Shown in pieces: positions 7,384 through 15,400 of a DNA stretch of 43,857 nucleotides. The DNA comes from an uncultured Actinomycetes bacterium. Its GTDB lineage: Bacteria; Actinomycetota; Actinomycetes; S36-B12. Below the pieces are notes generated by a model, which saw only the letters and a list, made by a program, of their open reading frames with translations, was not told the DNA's origin and did no database searches. A program made the translations under genes and the position numbers. Position 1 is the first letter of the stretch; every line of letters starts with the position of its first letter. Location: positions 1 through 43,857 of the forward strand of contig CAIKZY010000053.1 in NCBI GenBank assembly GCA_903832025.1, written 5' to 3'.

Positions 7384-9363
7384 TCACTGGGGGTGACGTC
7401 CGGACAGCTTGGCCAGGTGCTCGTTATAGGCGTTGAGCTCGGCATCCCCGTCGCGATCGGCCTGGCGGTCCTTGCGCTTTGCCTCGCGGTCGTCACTGCG
7501 ACTCCATTGGACTGCGATGGCGATGAGGACGATCAGGCTTGGGATCTCCGAGATGCCCCAGGCGACCTGGCCGCCGAAGACGGCATCCTGAACCGGATTG
7601 GTCACCCAGTCAGGTCGCACGATGCCGTACCACTGCGGCGCCAATTGCACCGTGGTCATCATCAAGATCACGGCGAAGAATGCGTGGACAGCCAGGCTCA
7701 GCAGCAGCAGGAGCAATCGAGACCAGTACGCCAACGGACGCGGACGCGGGTCGATACCGATGACGACCCAGTAGAACAGGTAGCCGGAGGTCAGGAAGTG
7801 GATGTTCATCACCAGGTGGCCCAGGTGCGATCCCATCAGCCATCCGAAGATCGGCGTGAAGTACAGGCCGTACAAGCCGATGACGTAGACGAAGAACACG
7901 TAGAACGGATTGGTGAGCAGCACGCCGATCCAACTGTGCAAGACCCACAGCAGCCATTCACGCGGTCCGCGCTGATCGCCGGTCGCAGGCCTGAGAGCGC
8001 GCAGTGCCAAAGTCACCGGCGCGGCCAGGACGAGCAAGATCGGAGCAAGCATCGTGAGCACCATGTGATCCAGCATGTGCATGCCGATTGACACCTGCGC
8101 GTACAGCGAGATGCCACCATTGGTGGCCCAGGCGATGATGATCCAGCCCGCGAGCCAGGCGATGGTGCGTCCGATGGGCCATGAGACACCCCGCCGAACC
8201 AGGCGCACCACCCCGGCCAGGTACAACGCGATGGCTACCAGCGCCACGGCCGCGAAGAAGGGTTCAAGGTTGAAGCCGGTCAGCACATTCGACACGGTTG
8301 GAGCCGGTGGATAGATCGCGCCGAGCAGGGATTCCCCGTAGCTCGGAAACTCAACAGTCAGTCGTGGCGAGGAACTCAGGGCCAGGCCGACGCCGAGCCC
8401 CACGGCAATGCCCATCACCATCAGTTCCAGTCCGGCGATGCGAGCAAAGACCGAAGTTCCGCTGCGGGAGTGTGCCTTGGCGGCGATGCGTGAGCGAATC
8501 AGCCAGCCGATGACTCCCAGGACGACAATGAGCCCGGTCTTGAGCAGGACCACCTGGCCGTAGCCGGTGGTCACGACCTGTGTGAAGTCCTCCAGGTGCG
8601 TGTAGGCATTGGCAATTCCACTGACCGCCAGGATCGCGATGCAGGTCACGGCGATCGGTGAGAACCGCTTGATGGGAACCGCCATCGGCAATGCTCCCCG
8701 AGCGGCATGCAATCCCAGGGCCAGCACGCCGCCGATCCACACGCACGCCGCAGCGATGTGCGCTGCGCCTGCGGTCAGTGCCAGGGAATGATCGCCCAGG
8801 CCGGCGGCGTGCCCGCCGAGTGCGGGCAACATGGCGGCGATGAGTGCGGTGATCAGCCAGATAGCTCCCAGACCGGTGGTGAATGTCGCTGCGCACCCGG
8901 CCGAGACGATCAGGGCCAGGACCGCCATGATCAGCAGGGCGCGCGCGCTGGGCAGGGACAGGGCGTAGGTGGAAATCACCTGCGGGGTCATGCCGCGCAG
9001 CGGAAGGCCCAGTACATTGGCGGTGACGAAGAACAGTTGCGTGATGCACAGGATTGCCCAGATTGCTGCGGCCCCTGCCGCCCAGCGAAGGTCAGCCCGG
9101 CCGGCGCGGGAGACGACCCCGTCCTTGCCCGCCGGCGCCAGGACAACCGCGGACAGCAGCGCGCCGATGGTGACGATGGCACCGATGTCACTCAGGGCGC
9201 GCACGATCGGCAGTCCCCAGCCGACCACCGGGCCGGTGTCCGGGACGCCGGGCAGCGCAGGGGTGTAGGCGCTGGCAGTCAGGACCAGGGTGACTGCAGT
9301 GATCGCGAGCACCAGAATCACCAGTGCCAGACCGAGCACGGTGATGCGTGACCTCATCGGCAT
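7384..9363 (-). CDS. CopD-CtaG fusion membrane protein, copper/cytochrome c oxidase assembly
   Basis: A 659-residue polytopic membrane protein. The N-terminal half (about 1-330) has several hydrophobic helices and resembles the CopD copper-resistance family. The C-terminal half (about 340-620) resembles CtaG of caa3-type cytochrome c oxidase assembly, with a His/Met-rich IGMHMLDHMVL segment and further His residues near LGHLVMNIHFLTSGYLFYW. The last 40 residues are charged and cytoplasmic. The same two-domain layout and length are known from the mycobacterial Rv0102 group, proposed to handle copper for oxidase assembly. Two ATG codons (9363 and 9357) could serve; GGAG lies just upstream. The gene probably forms an operon with the L,D-transpeptidase. 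Confidence 0.88.
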   Translation of the reverse strand: MPMRSRITVLGLALVILVLAITAVTLVLTASAYTPALPGVPDTGPVVGWGLPIVRALSDIGAIVTIGALLSAVVLAPAGKDGVVSRAGRADLRWAAGAAAIWAILCITQLFFVTANVLGLPLRGMTPQVISTYALSLPSARALLIMAVLALIVSAGCAATFTTGLGAIWLITALIAAMLPALGGHAAGLGDHSLALTAGAAHIAAACVWIGGVLALGLHAARGALPMAVPIKRFSPIAVTCIAILAVSGIANAYTHLEDFTQVVTTGYGQVVLLKTGLIVVLGVIGWLIRSRIAAKAHSRSGTSVFARIAGLELMVMGIAVGLGVGLALSSSPRLTVEFPSYGESLLGAIYPPAPTVSNVLTGFNLEPFFAAVALVAIALYLAGVVRLVRRGVSWPIGRTIAWLAGWIIIAWATNGGISLYAQVSIGMHMLDHMVLTMLAPILLVLAAPVTLALRALRPATGDQRGPREWLLWVLHSWIGVLLTNPFYVFFVYVIGLYGLYFTPIFGWLMGSHLGHLVMNIHFLTSGYLFYWVVIGIDPRPRPLAYWSRLLLLLLSLAVHAFFAVILMMTTVQLAPQWYGIVRPDWVTNPVQDAVFGGQVAWGISEIPSLIVLIAIAVQWSRSDDREAKRKDRQADRDGDAELNAYNEHLAKLSGRHPQ

Positions 9364-9478
9364 TGACTCCGGCTCATACCGCGATCCTAGGCACGTGCCG
9401 AAGGCTGCTGTGGCCCCGCGATCGAATCGGTCGCAGGCAGGTCCATCGCCTCGCAGTCAGCGGTGATGCGTGCATTGA

Positions 9479-11314
9479 CTAGAAACTGGATTCATCCAGT
9501 TCCATGACGGACCCGTCGGTCTCCTGCGTGATCGCGCGCTCAGCGGACAGCAGCGGCAGACGATTGCGTGCGAACCATCGTGCGGTGGCGACCTTGCCGG
9601 TGTAGAACCCCTGGTCGCGTTCGGAGGCACCGGCATCCAGTGCCGCCTGCGCCACCTCACCCTGGCGAATCAGGAGCCAGCCGATGAGCAGGTCACCGCT
9701 GGCCATCAGCAATCGCGTGGTGTTCAGGCCGACCTTGTAGATCTGCTGTGGATCGTGTTGCGCCGCAATGGCCCACTCCCCCATCGCCGACACCATGGCC
9801 TGTACCTCGGCCAGTGCCGTGCCCAGCAAGGCTCGCTCGTGGCTGAAGTGTCCTGCCGCATCCTCGGCGGTGACGGTCTCGTTGATCTGCGTGGCCAGGA
9901 AGAACAAGGACCGGAACTGATCCCGCACCATCTTGCGGAAGAAGAAGTCCATGCCCTGGATGGCGGTGGTGCCTTCGTACAGGGTGTCGATCTTGGCATC
10001 GCGGATGTATTGCTCGATCGGGTAGTCCTGCAAGAACCCTGATCCGCCGTACGTCTGCAGTGACTGCGCAAGGATCTCGTAACTCCGCTCAGAGCCCACG
10101 CCCTTGACGATCGGCAGGAGCAGGTCGTTCATGCGCACGGCGGCATCCAGGTCGACGTCACTCAAGCCAGCCTGGGACAACGCGATGGTGTCCTGCCAGT
10201 ATGCGGTGTAGGCCACCAATGCACGCAGTCCCTCGGCGTAGGACTTCTGCAGCATCAGGGAGCGTCGGACGTCGGGATGATGCGTGATCGTCACGCGCGG
10301 GGCTGCCTTGTTCATCTGCTGGGTCAGGTCGGCGCCTTGCACGCGAGTCTTTGCATACTCCAATGCGTTCAGATACCCGGTGCTCAATGTCGCGATCGCC
10401 TTGGTTCCGACCATCATGCGTGCGTACTCGATCACCTTGAACATCTGCGCGATGCCGTCATGGACATCGCCAACGAGCCATCCGATAGCCGGCTCATGCT
10501 CGCCGAAGGTCATCTCACAGGTCGTGGATGCCTTCAGGCCCATTTTCTTCTCCACGTTGGTGGCGTACACGCCATTGCGGCCGGTGATCTGCCCGGTGGA
10601 CAGATCCACGAAGAACTTGGGGACCAAGAACAGCGACAGTCCCTTGGTGCCCGGTCCGGCGCCTTCGGGCCGTGCCAGGACCAGGTGCACGATGTTGTCG
10701 GCCATGTCGTGCTCACCGGAGGTGATGAATCGCTTGACGCCTTCAATGCGCCAAGTCCCGTCGCCGTTATCGATGGCCTTGGTCCGACCGGCACCCACAT
10801 CCGATCCTGCGTCGGGCTCGGTGAGCACCATGGTGGCGCCCCAGCCGTGCTCGATCATCAGCTGCGCCCAGCGCTGTTGCTCGGCGTTGCCCAGTGAGTC
10901 CAGGATGCTGGCAAAGCCGGGCCCGGACATGAACATGAATGCGGCGGGGTTGGAGCCGAGGAGTAATTCTGAGGCGGCCCAGCGCAGGGATGGCGGGGCG
11001 CCGGTGCCACCGAGGTGCTCAGGCAGATCCAGTCGCCACCACTCCGCTGCCATCAAGGCCGCGAATGAATCCCTGAAGGATTGGGGCATGGCCACTGACT
11101 TGGTGGCCGGGTCGTAGACCGGCGGGTGTCGATCTGCGTCAGCGAAGGACTCCGCCAACGGTCCGGTGGCCAACCGGTTCACCTCATGCAGGATCTCGCG
11201 AGCGGTGTCGGGGTCCATGTCGGCGAAGGGCCCAACGCCCATGCGCTCGGCCGCGCCGAAGACCTCGAACAGGTTGAATTCAAGGTCGCGCACGTTGGAC
11301 TTGTAGTGAGCCAT
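9479..11314 (-). CDS. fadE5: Acyl-CoA dehydrogenase, FadE5-like
   Basis: A 611-residue acyl-CoA dehydrogenase very close in wording to mycobacterial FadE5 (Rv0244c, also 611 residues). It opens with [18 protein letters not shown], typical of this subgroup. [12 protein letters not shown] (161-172) is the FAD/substrate-binding signature, and [12 protein letters not shown] begins at 446 with catalytic base Glu447, the same number known for FadE5. The enzyme oxidises acyl-CoAs in the first step of beta-oxidation using FAD and passes electrons to ETF. A palindromic operator lies 15-34 bp upstream of the ATG at 11314, so it is probably repressed by a TetR-type regulator not encoded here. The 115 bp between it and the CopD-CtaG start show no other gene. 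Confidence 0.93.
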   Translation of the reverse strand: MAHYKSNVRDLEFNLFEVFGAAERMGVGPFADMDPDTAREILHEVNRLATGPLAESFADADRHPPVYDPATKSVAMPQSFRDSFAALMAAEWWRLDLPEHLGGTGAPPSLRWAASELLLGSNPAAFMFMSGPGFASILDSLGNAEQQRWAQLMIEHGWGATMVLTEPDAGSDVGAGRTKAIDNGDGTWRIEGVKRFITSGEHDMADNIVHLVLARPEGAGPGTKGLSLFLVPKFFVDLSTGQITGRNGVYATNVEKKMGLKASTTCEMTFGEHEPAIGWLVGDVHDGIAQMFKVIEYARMMVGTKAIATLSTGYLNALEYAKTRVQGADLTQQMNKAAPRVTITHHPDVRRSLMLQKSYAEGLRALVAYTAYWQDTIALSQAGLSDVDLDAAVRMNDLLLPIVKGVGSERSYEILAQSLQTYGGSGFLQDYPIEQYIRDAKIDTLYEGTTAIQGMDFFFRKMVRDQFRSLFFLATQINETVTAEDAAGHFSHERALLGTALAEVQAMVSAMGEWAIAAQHDPQQIYKVGLNTTRLLMASGDLLIGWLLIRQGEVAQAALDAGASERDQGFYTGKVATARWFARNRLPLLSAERAITQETDGSVMELDESSF

Positions 11315-11328
11315 GATGAGCCAATCAC

Positions 11329-11348
11329 TAGTTACCGATCAGTAACTA
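11329..11348. promoter_or_regulatory. Palindromic operator upstream of fadE5-like gene
   Basis: A perfect inverted repeat, TAGTTAC-6 nt-GTAACTA, 15 bp upstream of the acyl-CoA dehydrogenase start. Size and symmetry are those of a TetR-family site. The position would block transcription or translation initiation of fadE5. No TetR gene is in the window. Confidence 0.75.
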
Positions 11349-11450
11349 CATCTTGCTCACCTCTGCGTGCATTTGCAAGCGAATGATCGCCCCTGGCGGG
11401 AAACTGTGCTCCATTGGCACCGATCGCCGGCTATTGGCCACAATGGTCAT

Positions 11451-11921
11451 GTGAGTCAGCAATGGGTGCACTCAGTCACCCCGATCGCCCCGCCACGGGT
11501 CGCCAGCCCATCGCTGCGATTCCTGGTCTATGCCGGTCTGGTCACCGGTATCTGGGCGGGAGTGCTGTGCCTGGCGCTCTACGGCATCGGTCACCTGCTC
11601 GGCATCACCTTCACCCGCACCACTTCCCTGACGCAGACCACGATCGGGTGGACGGCAGCGTTGGTCGTGCCCATCATCGTCGGCATCCTGAGTGCACTGA
11701 TTGCCTCGCTGGTGCGCGGCATCCCTCACGCAGGCCGCGTGGTGTTCTGGGCCGGCACCATCCTGGGGATCGTCAGTTGCGCGGTGCCGCTGCATCAGGC
11801 GGACAATTGGGGATCACGAGTTGTCCTGGTGATGATGCACGCGATCACCTGGGCGCTGGTCGTTCCGCAGGTGGCGCGCATCGTCGGCGACAGTGAGCCG
11901 GGGGCCAGCGTTGATCGATGA
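11451..11921 (+). CDS. Small four-helix membrane protein, DUF6069-like
   Basis: A protein of about 156 residues with four predicted transmembrane helices (centred near residues 30, 65, 95 and 125), short loops and a charged C-terminus. The pattern, including the late MMHAITWALVVPQVAR helix, resembles the actinobacterial DUF6069 family, but the assignment is by eye. An in-frame ATG at 11367 would add 28 Trp/His/Arg-rich residues; the GTG at 11451 is a more reasonable start although its ribosome binding site is poor. The 3' end overlaps the start of the DPPR synthase gene, so it is probably the first gene of the ubiA-dprE1-dprE2 unit. No function is known. Confidence 0.6.
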   Translation: MSQQWVHSVTPIAPPRVASPSLRFLVYAGLVTGIWAGVLCLALYGIGHLLGITFTRTTSLTQTTIGWTAALVVPIIVGILSALIASLVRGIPHAGRVVFWAGTILGIVSCAVPLHQADNWGSRVVLVMMHAITWALVVPQVARIVGDSEPGASVDR

Positions 11922-12843
11922 CCTGTCATCAAGCAGCGCGACGGCGATCAAGCACCGATCCCTGCCGCGGGCCATGGTCGTGGCACTGCGACCACGCCAG
12001 TGGCTGAAGAATGTTCTGGTCTTCGCCGCGCCACTTGCAGCCGGTCAGCTGTTCGCAGCGCATGTGCTACTCCCGAGCATCGGCGCATTCATCGCCTTTT
12101 GTGCCATCTCCAGCGCCACGTATCTGGTGAATGATGCCCGTGATGTCGATGCCGACCGGGCACATCCCACCAAGCGCGCGCGCCCGATTGCGGCTGGGCA
12201 TCTGCCCAAGTCAACCGCCATCGTCATGGCTGCGGTGCTGGCGCTGGGATCACTTGGTCTTTCGCTGTGGATTCGACCGGCTCTTGCCGCAGTCGTCCTG
12301 GCCTACTTCGTCTTCACATTGTCATATTCCCTGCTGCTCAAGCACGAGCCGGTCGTTGAACTCGCATTGCTGTCGGTGGGCTTCTTGCTGCGCGCGATCG
12401 CCGGTGGCGTGGCCTCGAACCTGCCCATCTCCCAGTGGTTCTTGATCGTGGCCGGATTCGGCTCGCTGTTCATGGCTGCCGGCAAGCGATACTCAGAACT
12501 GCGAGCTGTCACCGATGCAGACCCGTTGGCGGAGCGAGTACCCCAGCGCAGGGCCCTGTCGGGGTACACGATCGGCTACCTGCGCTTTGTCTGGGGCACA
12601 GCCGCGGCGGTCACTATCAGCGCGTATTGCCTGTGGGCATTTGACGTCGGTCAGCACGGTAATGGCGCGCTGTGGGCGCAATGGTCCATCGTCCCATTCG
12701 TGATGGCCCTGTTGCGCTATGCCGTCATCATCGACGGTGGCGGTGCAGAAGCGCCGGAGGACGCGGTCCTGGGGGACAAGGTGCTGCTGATCTTGGGCTT
12801 GGCGTGGGCCGTGCTGTTCACGATGGGAGCGTTGGGCGTATGA
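11893..12843 (+). CDS. ubiA: Decaprenyl-phosphate phosphoribosyltransferase (UbiA-type DPPR synthase)
   Basis: A 316-residue UbiA-superfamily membrane prenyltransferase. NDARDVDADRAHPTKRARPI (80-99) contains the NDxxDxxxD metal/diphosphate motif and matches the DPPR synthase wording; the tail YAVIIDGGGAEAPEDAVLGD is also typical of this group. The enzyme transfers phosphoribose from PRPP to decaprenyl phosphate, the first membrane step toward decaprenylphosphoryl-arabinose. About eight to nine hydrophobic helices are visible. The start is uncertain: GTG at 11893 overlaps the upstream gene by 29 bp, and TTG at 11911 is an alternative behind a GGGGG stretch. The stop overlaps the dprE1 start (ATGA), showing translational coupling with the next pathway enzyme. 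Confidence 0.92.
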   Translation: MSRGPALIDDLSSSSATAIKHRSLPRAMVVALRPRQWLKNVLVFAAPLAAGQLFAAHVLLPSIGAFIAFCAISSATYLVNDARDVDADRAHPTKRARPIAAGHLPKSTAIVMAAVLALGSLGLSLWIRPALAAVVLAYFVFTLSYSLLLKHEPVVELALLSVGFLLRAIAGGVASNLPISQWFLIVAGFGSLFMAAGKRYSELRAVTDADPLAERVPQRRALSGYTIGYLRFVWGTAAAVTISAYCLWAFDVGQHGNGALWAQWSIVPFVMALLRYAVIIDGGGAEAPEDAVLGDKVLLILGLAWAVLFTMGALGV

Positions 12844-14210
12844 CGATCACCGAGCCCGTCAGCCCGCTGCAACGTGTGCCCGGTGAGCAGTTGCTCACCG
12901 GCTGGGGACGCACATGTCCGTCACTGGCACGGGTTGTGCGACCGAGCTCCGTCGACGAGATTCGCAATCTCGTCGCGCATGCCGGATCGCGGGGAGTGCT
13001 CGCACGCGGACTTGGCCGAAGTTATGGCGATGCGGCGCAGGACAGCGGTGGGGTGGTGCTGGACATGACCTCCATGGCGGACATCACCTTGGATCCGACG
13101 GCGGGAACGGTCACCTGCGGCGCCGGGGCAAGCATTGACCAGTTGCTGCGGACGTTGGTGCCGGCAGGCTATTTCGTTCCCGTGACACCGGGCACCCGCA
13201 TGATCACCGTCGGCGGCGCGATCGCGGCGGACGTGCACGGAAAGAACCACCACGTGGACGGATCATTTGGCGCGCACGTGCAGAACATGGATGTGGTCAA
13301 TGGCGCAGGCAAGGTCGTCACGGTGTCCCCGAAGAAGAAACCCGATCAGTTCTGGGCAACGGTCGGCGGCATGGGGCTGACCGGGGTCGTTACCCAGGCA
13401 ACCTTCGATCTCATCCCGATCACCAGCTCGATGATCGCAGTGGACACTGATCGACTGCCCGACCTCGATGCGGTGATGGCGTCCATGGTCGAACACGATG
13501 CCAAGTACCGGTACTCGGTGGCGTGGATTGACTCGGTGTCATCGTCCGGTCGCGGCATCATCACTCGTGGGGATCATGCCCCGGCAGCACTGCTGACCGA
13601 TGCTGGGGACCCCTTGGCCTATGACCCCAAGATCGTGGCCACGGCGCCAGCGTTCATTCCTTCGGGATTGCTGAACAAACTCACGGTGCGCGCGTTCAAT
13701 GAGGCATGGTTCCGCAAGGCACCCAAGCATAGGGTCGGCGAACTGCAGCCGATCGGTGAGTTCTTCCATCCACTGGACGGGGTGCAGGAGTGGAATCGTG
13801 TCTATGGCCCCGGGGGCTTCGTGCAGTACCAATTCGTGGTTCCGGATGCAGCGGGCTATCTGATCGCCTACGCACTTCGTCGGCTGCGCGAGGTCGGCGC
13901 ACCGAGTTTCCTGACCGTGCTCAAGCGATTCGGTGCCGCGAATCCGGCCCCGTTGTCCTTCCCGCAGCCGGGATGGACTCTTGCTGCTGACGTGCCGGCA
14001 CGGATCGATGGCCTTGGGGCAGTCCTGGATGAACTCGATGAGCTGGTTGCCGGTGCCGGTGGTCGCCTGTACTTCGCGAAGGACTCACGGCAGTCCAGTG
14101 CAATGGTCTTGCGAACCTACCCGCAACTGGACCAGTGGCGTTCGGTTCGCCAGTCGATGGACCCGCGAGCAGTGTTCACCTCTGATCTTGCTCGACGTCT
14201 TGGCCTGTGA
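12840..14210 (+). CDS. dprE1: Decaprenylphosphoryl-beta-D-ribose 2'-oxidase DprE1
   Basis: A 456-residue FAD-binding oxidoreductase of the vanillyl-alcohol-oxidase fold that oxidises decaprenylphosphoryl-ribose to the 2'-keto intermediate. Key stretches align with M. tuberculosis DprE1 (461 residues): GLGRSYGDAA (57-66), the HGKNHH active-site segment (133-138), EWNRVYGPGGFVQYQFV (317-333), PLSFPQPGW (371-379) and YFAKDSR with Lys414 equivalent to Lys418. The residue equivalent to Cys387, the covalent target of benzothiazinones, is Ala382 here (WTLAAD instead of WNICVD). The ATG at 12840 overlaps the ubiA stop; a longer upstream frame is only read-through of ubiA. DprE2 follows after 97 bp. 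Confidence 0.95.
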   Translation: MTITEPVSPLQRVPGEQLLTGWGRTCPSLARVVRPSSVDEIRNLVAHAGSRGVLARGLGRSYGDAAQDSGGVVLDMTSMADITLDPTAGTVTCGAGASIDQLLRTLVPAGYFVPVTPGTRMITVGGAIAADVHGKNHHVDGSFGAHVQNMDVVNGAGKVVTVSPKKKPDQFWATVGGMGLTGVVTQATFDLIPITSSMIAVDTDRLPDLDAVMASMVEHDAKYRYSVAWIDSVSSSGRGIITRGDHAPAALLTDAGDPLAYDPKIVATAPAFIPSGLLNKLTVRAFNEAWFRKAPKHRVGELQPIGEFFHPLDGVQEWNRVYGPGGFVQYQFVVPDAAGYLIAYALRRLREVGAPSFLTVLKRFGAANPAPLSFPQPGWTLAADVPARIDGLGAVLDELDELVAGAGGRLYFAKDSRQSSAMVLRTYPQLDQWRSVRQSMDPRAVFTSDLARRLGL

Positions 14211-14307
14211 TGACGGCCGGGCTTGTGCGCACGTCCGGGCGTGTGACATGGTGCACGGCAGCGTCCTGGCTACCGCGTCTAGGGTGTGACGACAAGGGAG
14301 ATCAGCG

Positions 14308-15075
14308 ATGATGGACGCTATGGGTGCACCGCAGTCGGTCTTGGTTCTGGGCGGCAGTAGCGAGATCGCCGTGGCGACGGTCAATGCGCTTCCGCATTCG
14401 CGGCTTCGCCGTGTCCTGCTCGCCGGTCGTCCGAGTTCTGCTCGCCACCACGCAGTGGAAACGCTGGTTGCTGCTGGAGTCGCCGGGGTCAACTCGGTGG
14501 ACTTCGATGCCACCGATACCCAAACTCATCAGCAGGTCATTGACGCAGTGTTCGACGAGGGCGACATTGACCTGGTGATCTTGGCCTTCGGCATGCTCGG
14601 TGATCAGGCAGCGGCCGAGGCAGACCCGTCCTTGGCGGTGCAGGTTGCAACCACCAACTACACCGGCGCGGTTTCGGTCGGCCTGCATGTGGCTCGTCGA
14701 CTTCGCCTCCAGGGACACGGCACATTGGTGGTGATCTCATCGGTTGCCGGTGATCGCGTGCGCCGGGCGAACTTCGTGTATGGATCAACCAAGGCCGGAT
14801 TGGATGCGTTCGCCCAGGGCCTGGGCGATGCACTGCATGGCTCGGGTGCATCGGTCATGGTGGTCCGGCCCGGATTCGTGCGGACCCGCATGACCGCAGG
14901 GATGCCAGAAGCTCCGATGACCGTTGATGCAACCGACGTTGCCACTGCGATTGTCAGCGGACTTCGCAAGGGCAAGCACACGGTCTATGCACCAGGACCG
15001 CTGCGATTTGTCATGGCTGCGATGAAGACGCTCCCGCGTCCGGTCTTTCGCAAGGTTGCCGAACGCCAGGGTTGA
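14308..15075 (+). CDS. dprE2: Decaprenylphosphoryl-2-keto-ribose reductase DprE2
   Basis: A 255-residue short-chain dehydrogenase/reductase. The cofactor loop is VLVLGGSSEIA (11-21), the form typical of DprE2, followed by catalytic Ser145, Tyr158 and Lys162 (YGSTK) and VRPGFVRTRMT after the active site. It reduces the DprE1 product with NAD(P)H to give decaprenylphosphoryl-arabinose, the donor for wall arabinan. AAGGGAG (14294-14300) sits seven bases before the ATG. The C-terminal helix is amphipathic and basic, consistent with membrane association. It is the last recognisable gene of the ubiA-dprE1-dprE2 unit; the reading frame stays open for 76 further codons after its stop. Confidence 0.94.
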   Translation: MMDAMGAPQSVLVLGGSSEIAVATVNALPHSRLRRVLLAGRPSSARHHAVETLVAAGVAGVNSVDFDATDTQTHQQVIDAVFDEGDIDLVILAFGMLGDQAAAEADPSLAVQVATTNYTGAVSVGLHVARRLRLQGHGTLVVISSVAGDRVRRANFVYGSTKAGLDAFAQGLGDALHGSGASVMVVRPGFVRTRMTAGMPEAPMTVDATDVATAIVSGLRKGKHTVYAPGPLRFVMAAMKTLPRPVFRKVAERQG

Positions 15076-15112
15076 GATTGGCACGAGCACACCTGGTGCG
15101 AAGAACGGGTTT

Positions 15113-15126
15113 TTCCTGGTCAGGAA
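15113..15126. repeat. Short inverted repeat downstream of dprE2
   Basis: TTCCTG-GT-CAGGAA, a perfect 6-bp repeat with a 2-bp centre and further weak symmetry on both sides (GGTTT left, AACC right). It could be a terminator stem without a T-run, or an operator for the small frame that follows. Confidence 0.35.
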
Positions 15127-15138
15127 ACCATTTCCTCG

Positions 15139-15306
15139 ATGACGCTTGCTCGTGATGGCTCAGCCTGGAAGCGCGACGACTCCAAGACCGTCGGTAACCA
15201 AAGCGTCCTGCTGCTCAACGATGCGAGCATGCGGATTGGTGGCACCGACAACATGATCTCCCCCGTGTTGAATACGTTCGGGAACGTGCTCATTAGCGTT
15301 GCATGA
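15139..15306 (+). CDS. Small open frame of unknown nature
   Basis: A 55-codon frame from ATG 15139 to TGA 15306, too short to identify. The translation has a normal amino-acid mix (DDSKTV, LLLNDASMRIGG, PVLNTFGN) and no arginine/proline bias of the kind random frames show in GC-rich DNA, so part of it may have been real coding sequence. AGGA lies 13 bases upstream, too far for a good ribosome binding site. It may be a fragment of a larger broken gene; the PV-x-NTF wording appears again about 97 bases downstream. I do not assign a function. Confidence 0.2.
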   Translation: MTLARDGSAWKRDDSKTVGNQSVLLLNDASMRIGGTDNMISPVLNTFGNVLISVA

Positions 15307-15400
15307 AGACCGCCGCCATCGACAAGGTCAATGCGGCGCCGACAGGGTCTTCATGCTCCCCGTGACCAACACGTTCGCACCCGCGGGGTGCTGCGGCGCA

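Larger units (their letters stand above)
15076..15400. other. Gene-poor stretch with a possible decayed coding region
   Basis: This 325-bp gap lies between dprE2 and a convergent secreted-protein gene. It holds a TTCCTG-GT-CAGGAA inverted repeat (15113-15126), a 55-codon frame, and two imperfect 20-bp direct repeats (15261-15280 and 15358-15377, 16 of 20 bases equal). The dprE2 frame stays open from 15076 to 15306. The mix suggests remains of a gene rather than a simple spacer. Confidence 0.35.

Noticed and set aside
7066-8091. A 341-codon plus-strand frame opposite the CopD-CtaG and L,D-transpeptidase genes
   Set aside because: Gln/His/Arg/Asp-rich translation typical of antisense to membrane-protein codons; it spans two certain genes on the other strand.
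9364-9478. Possible small gene or operator between CopD-CtaG and fadE5
   Set aside because: Only weak symmetry and no open frame of note in 115 bp.
12672-12839. N-terminal extension of dprE1
   Set aside because: It is the ubiA gene read in another frame; ATG 12840 opens directly on DprE1 sequence.
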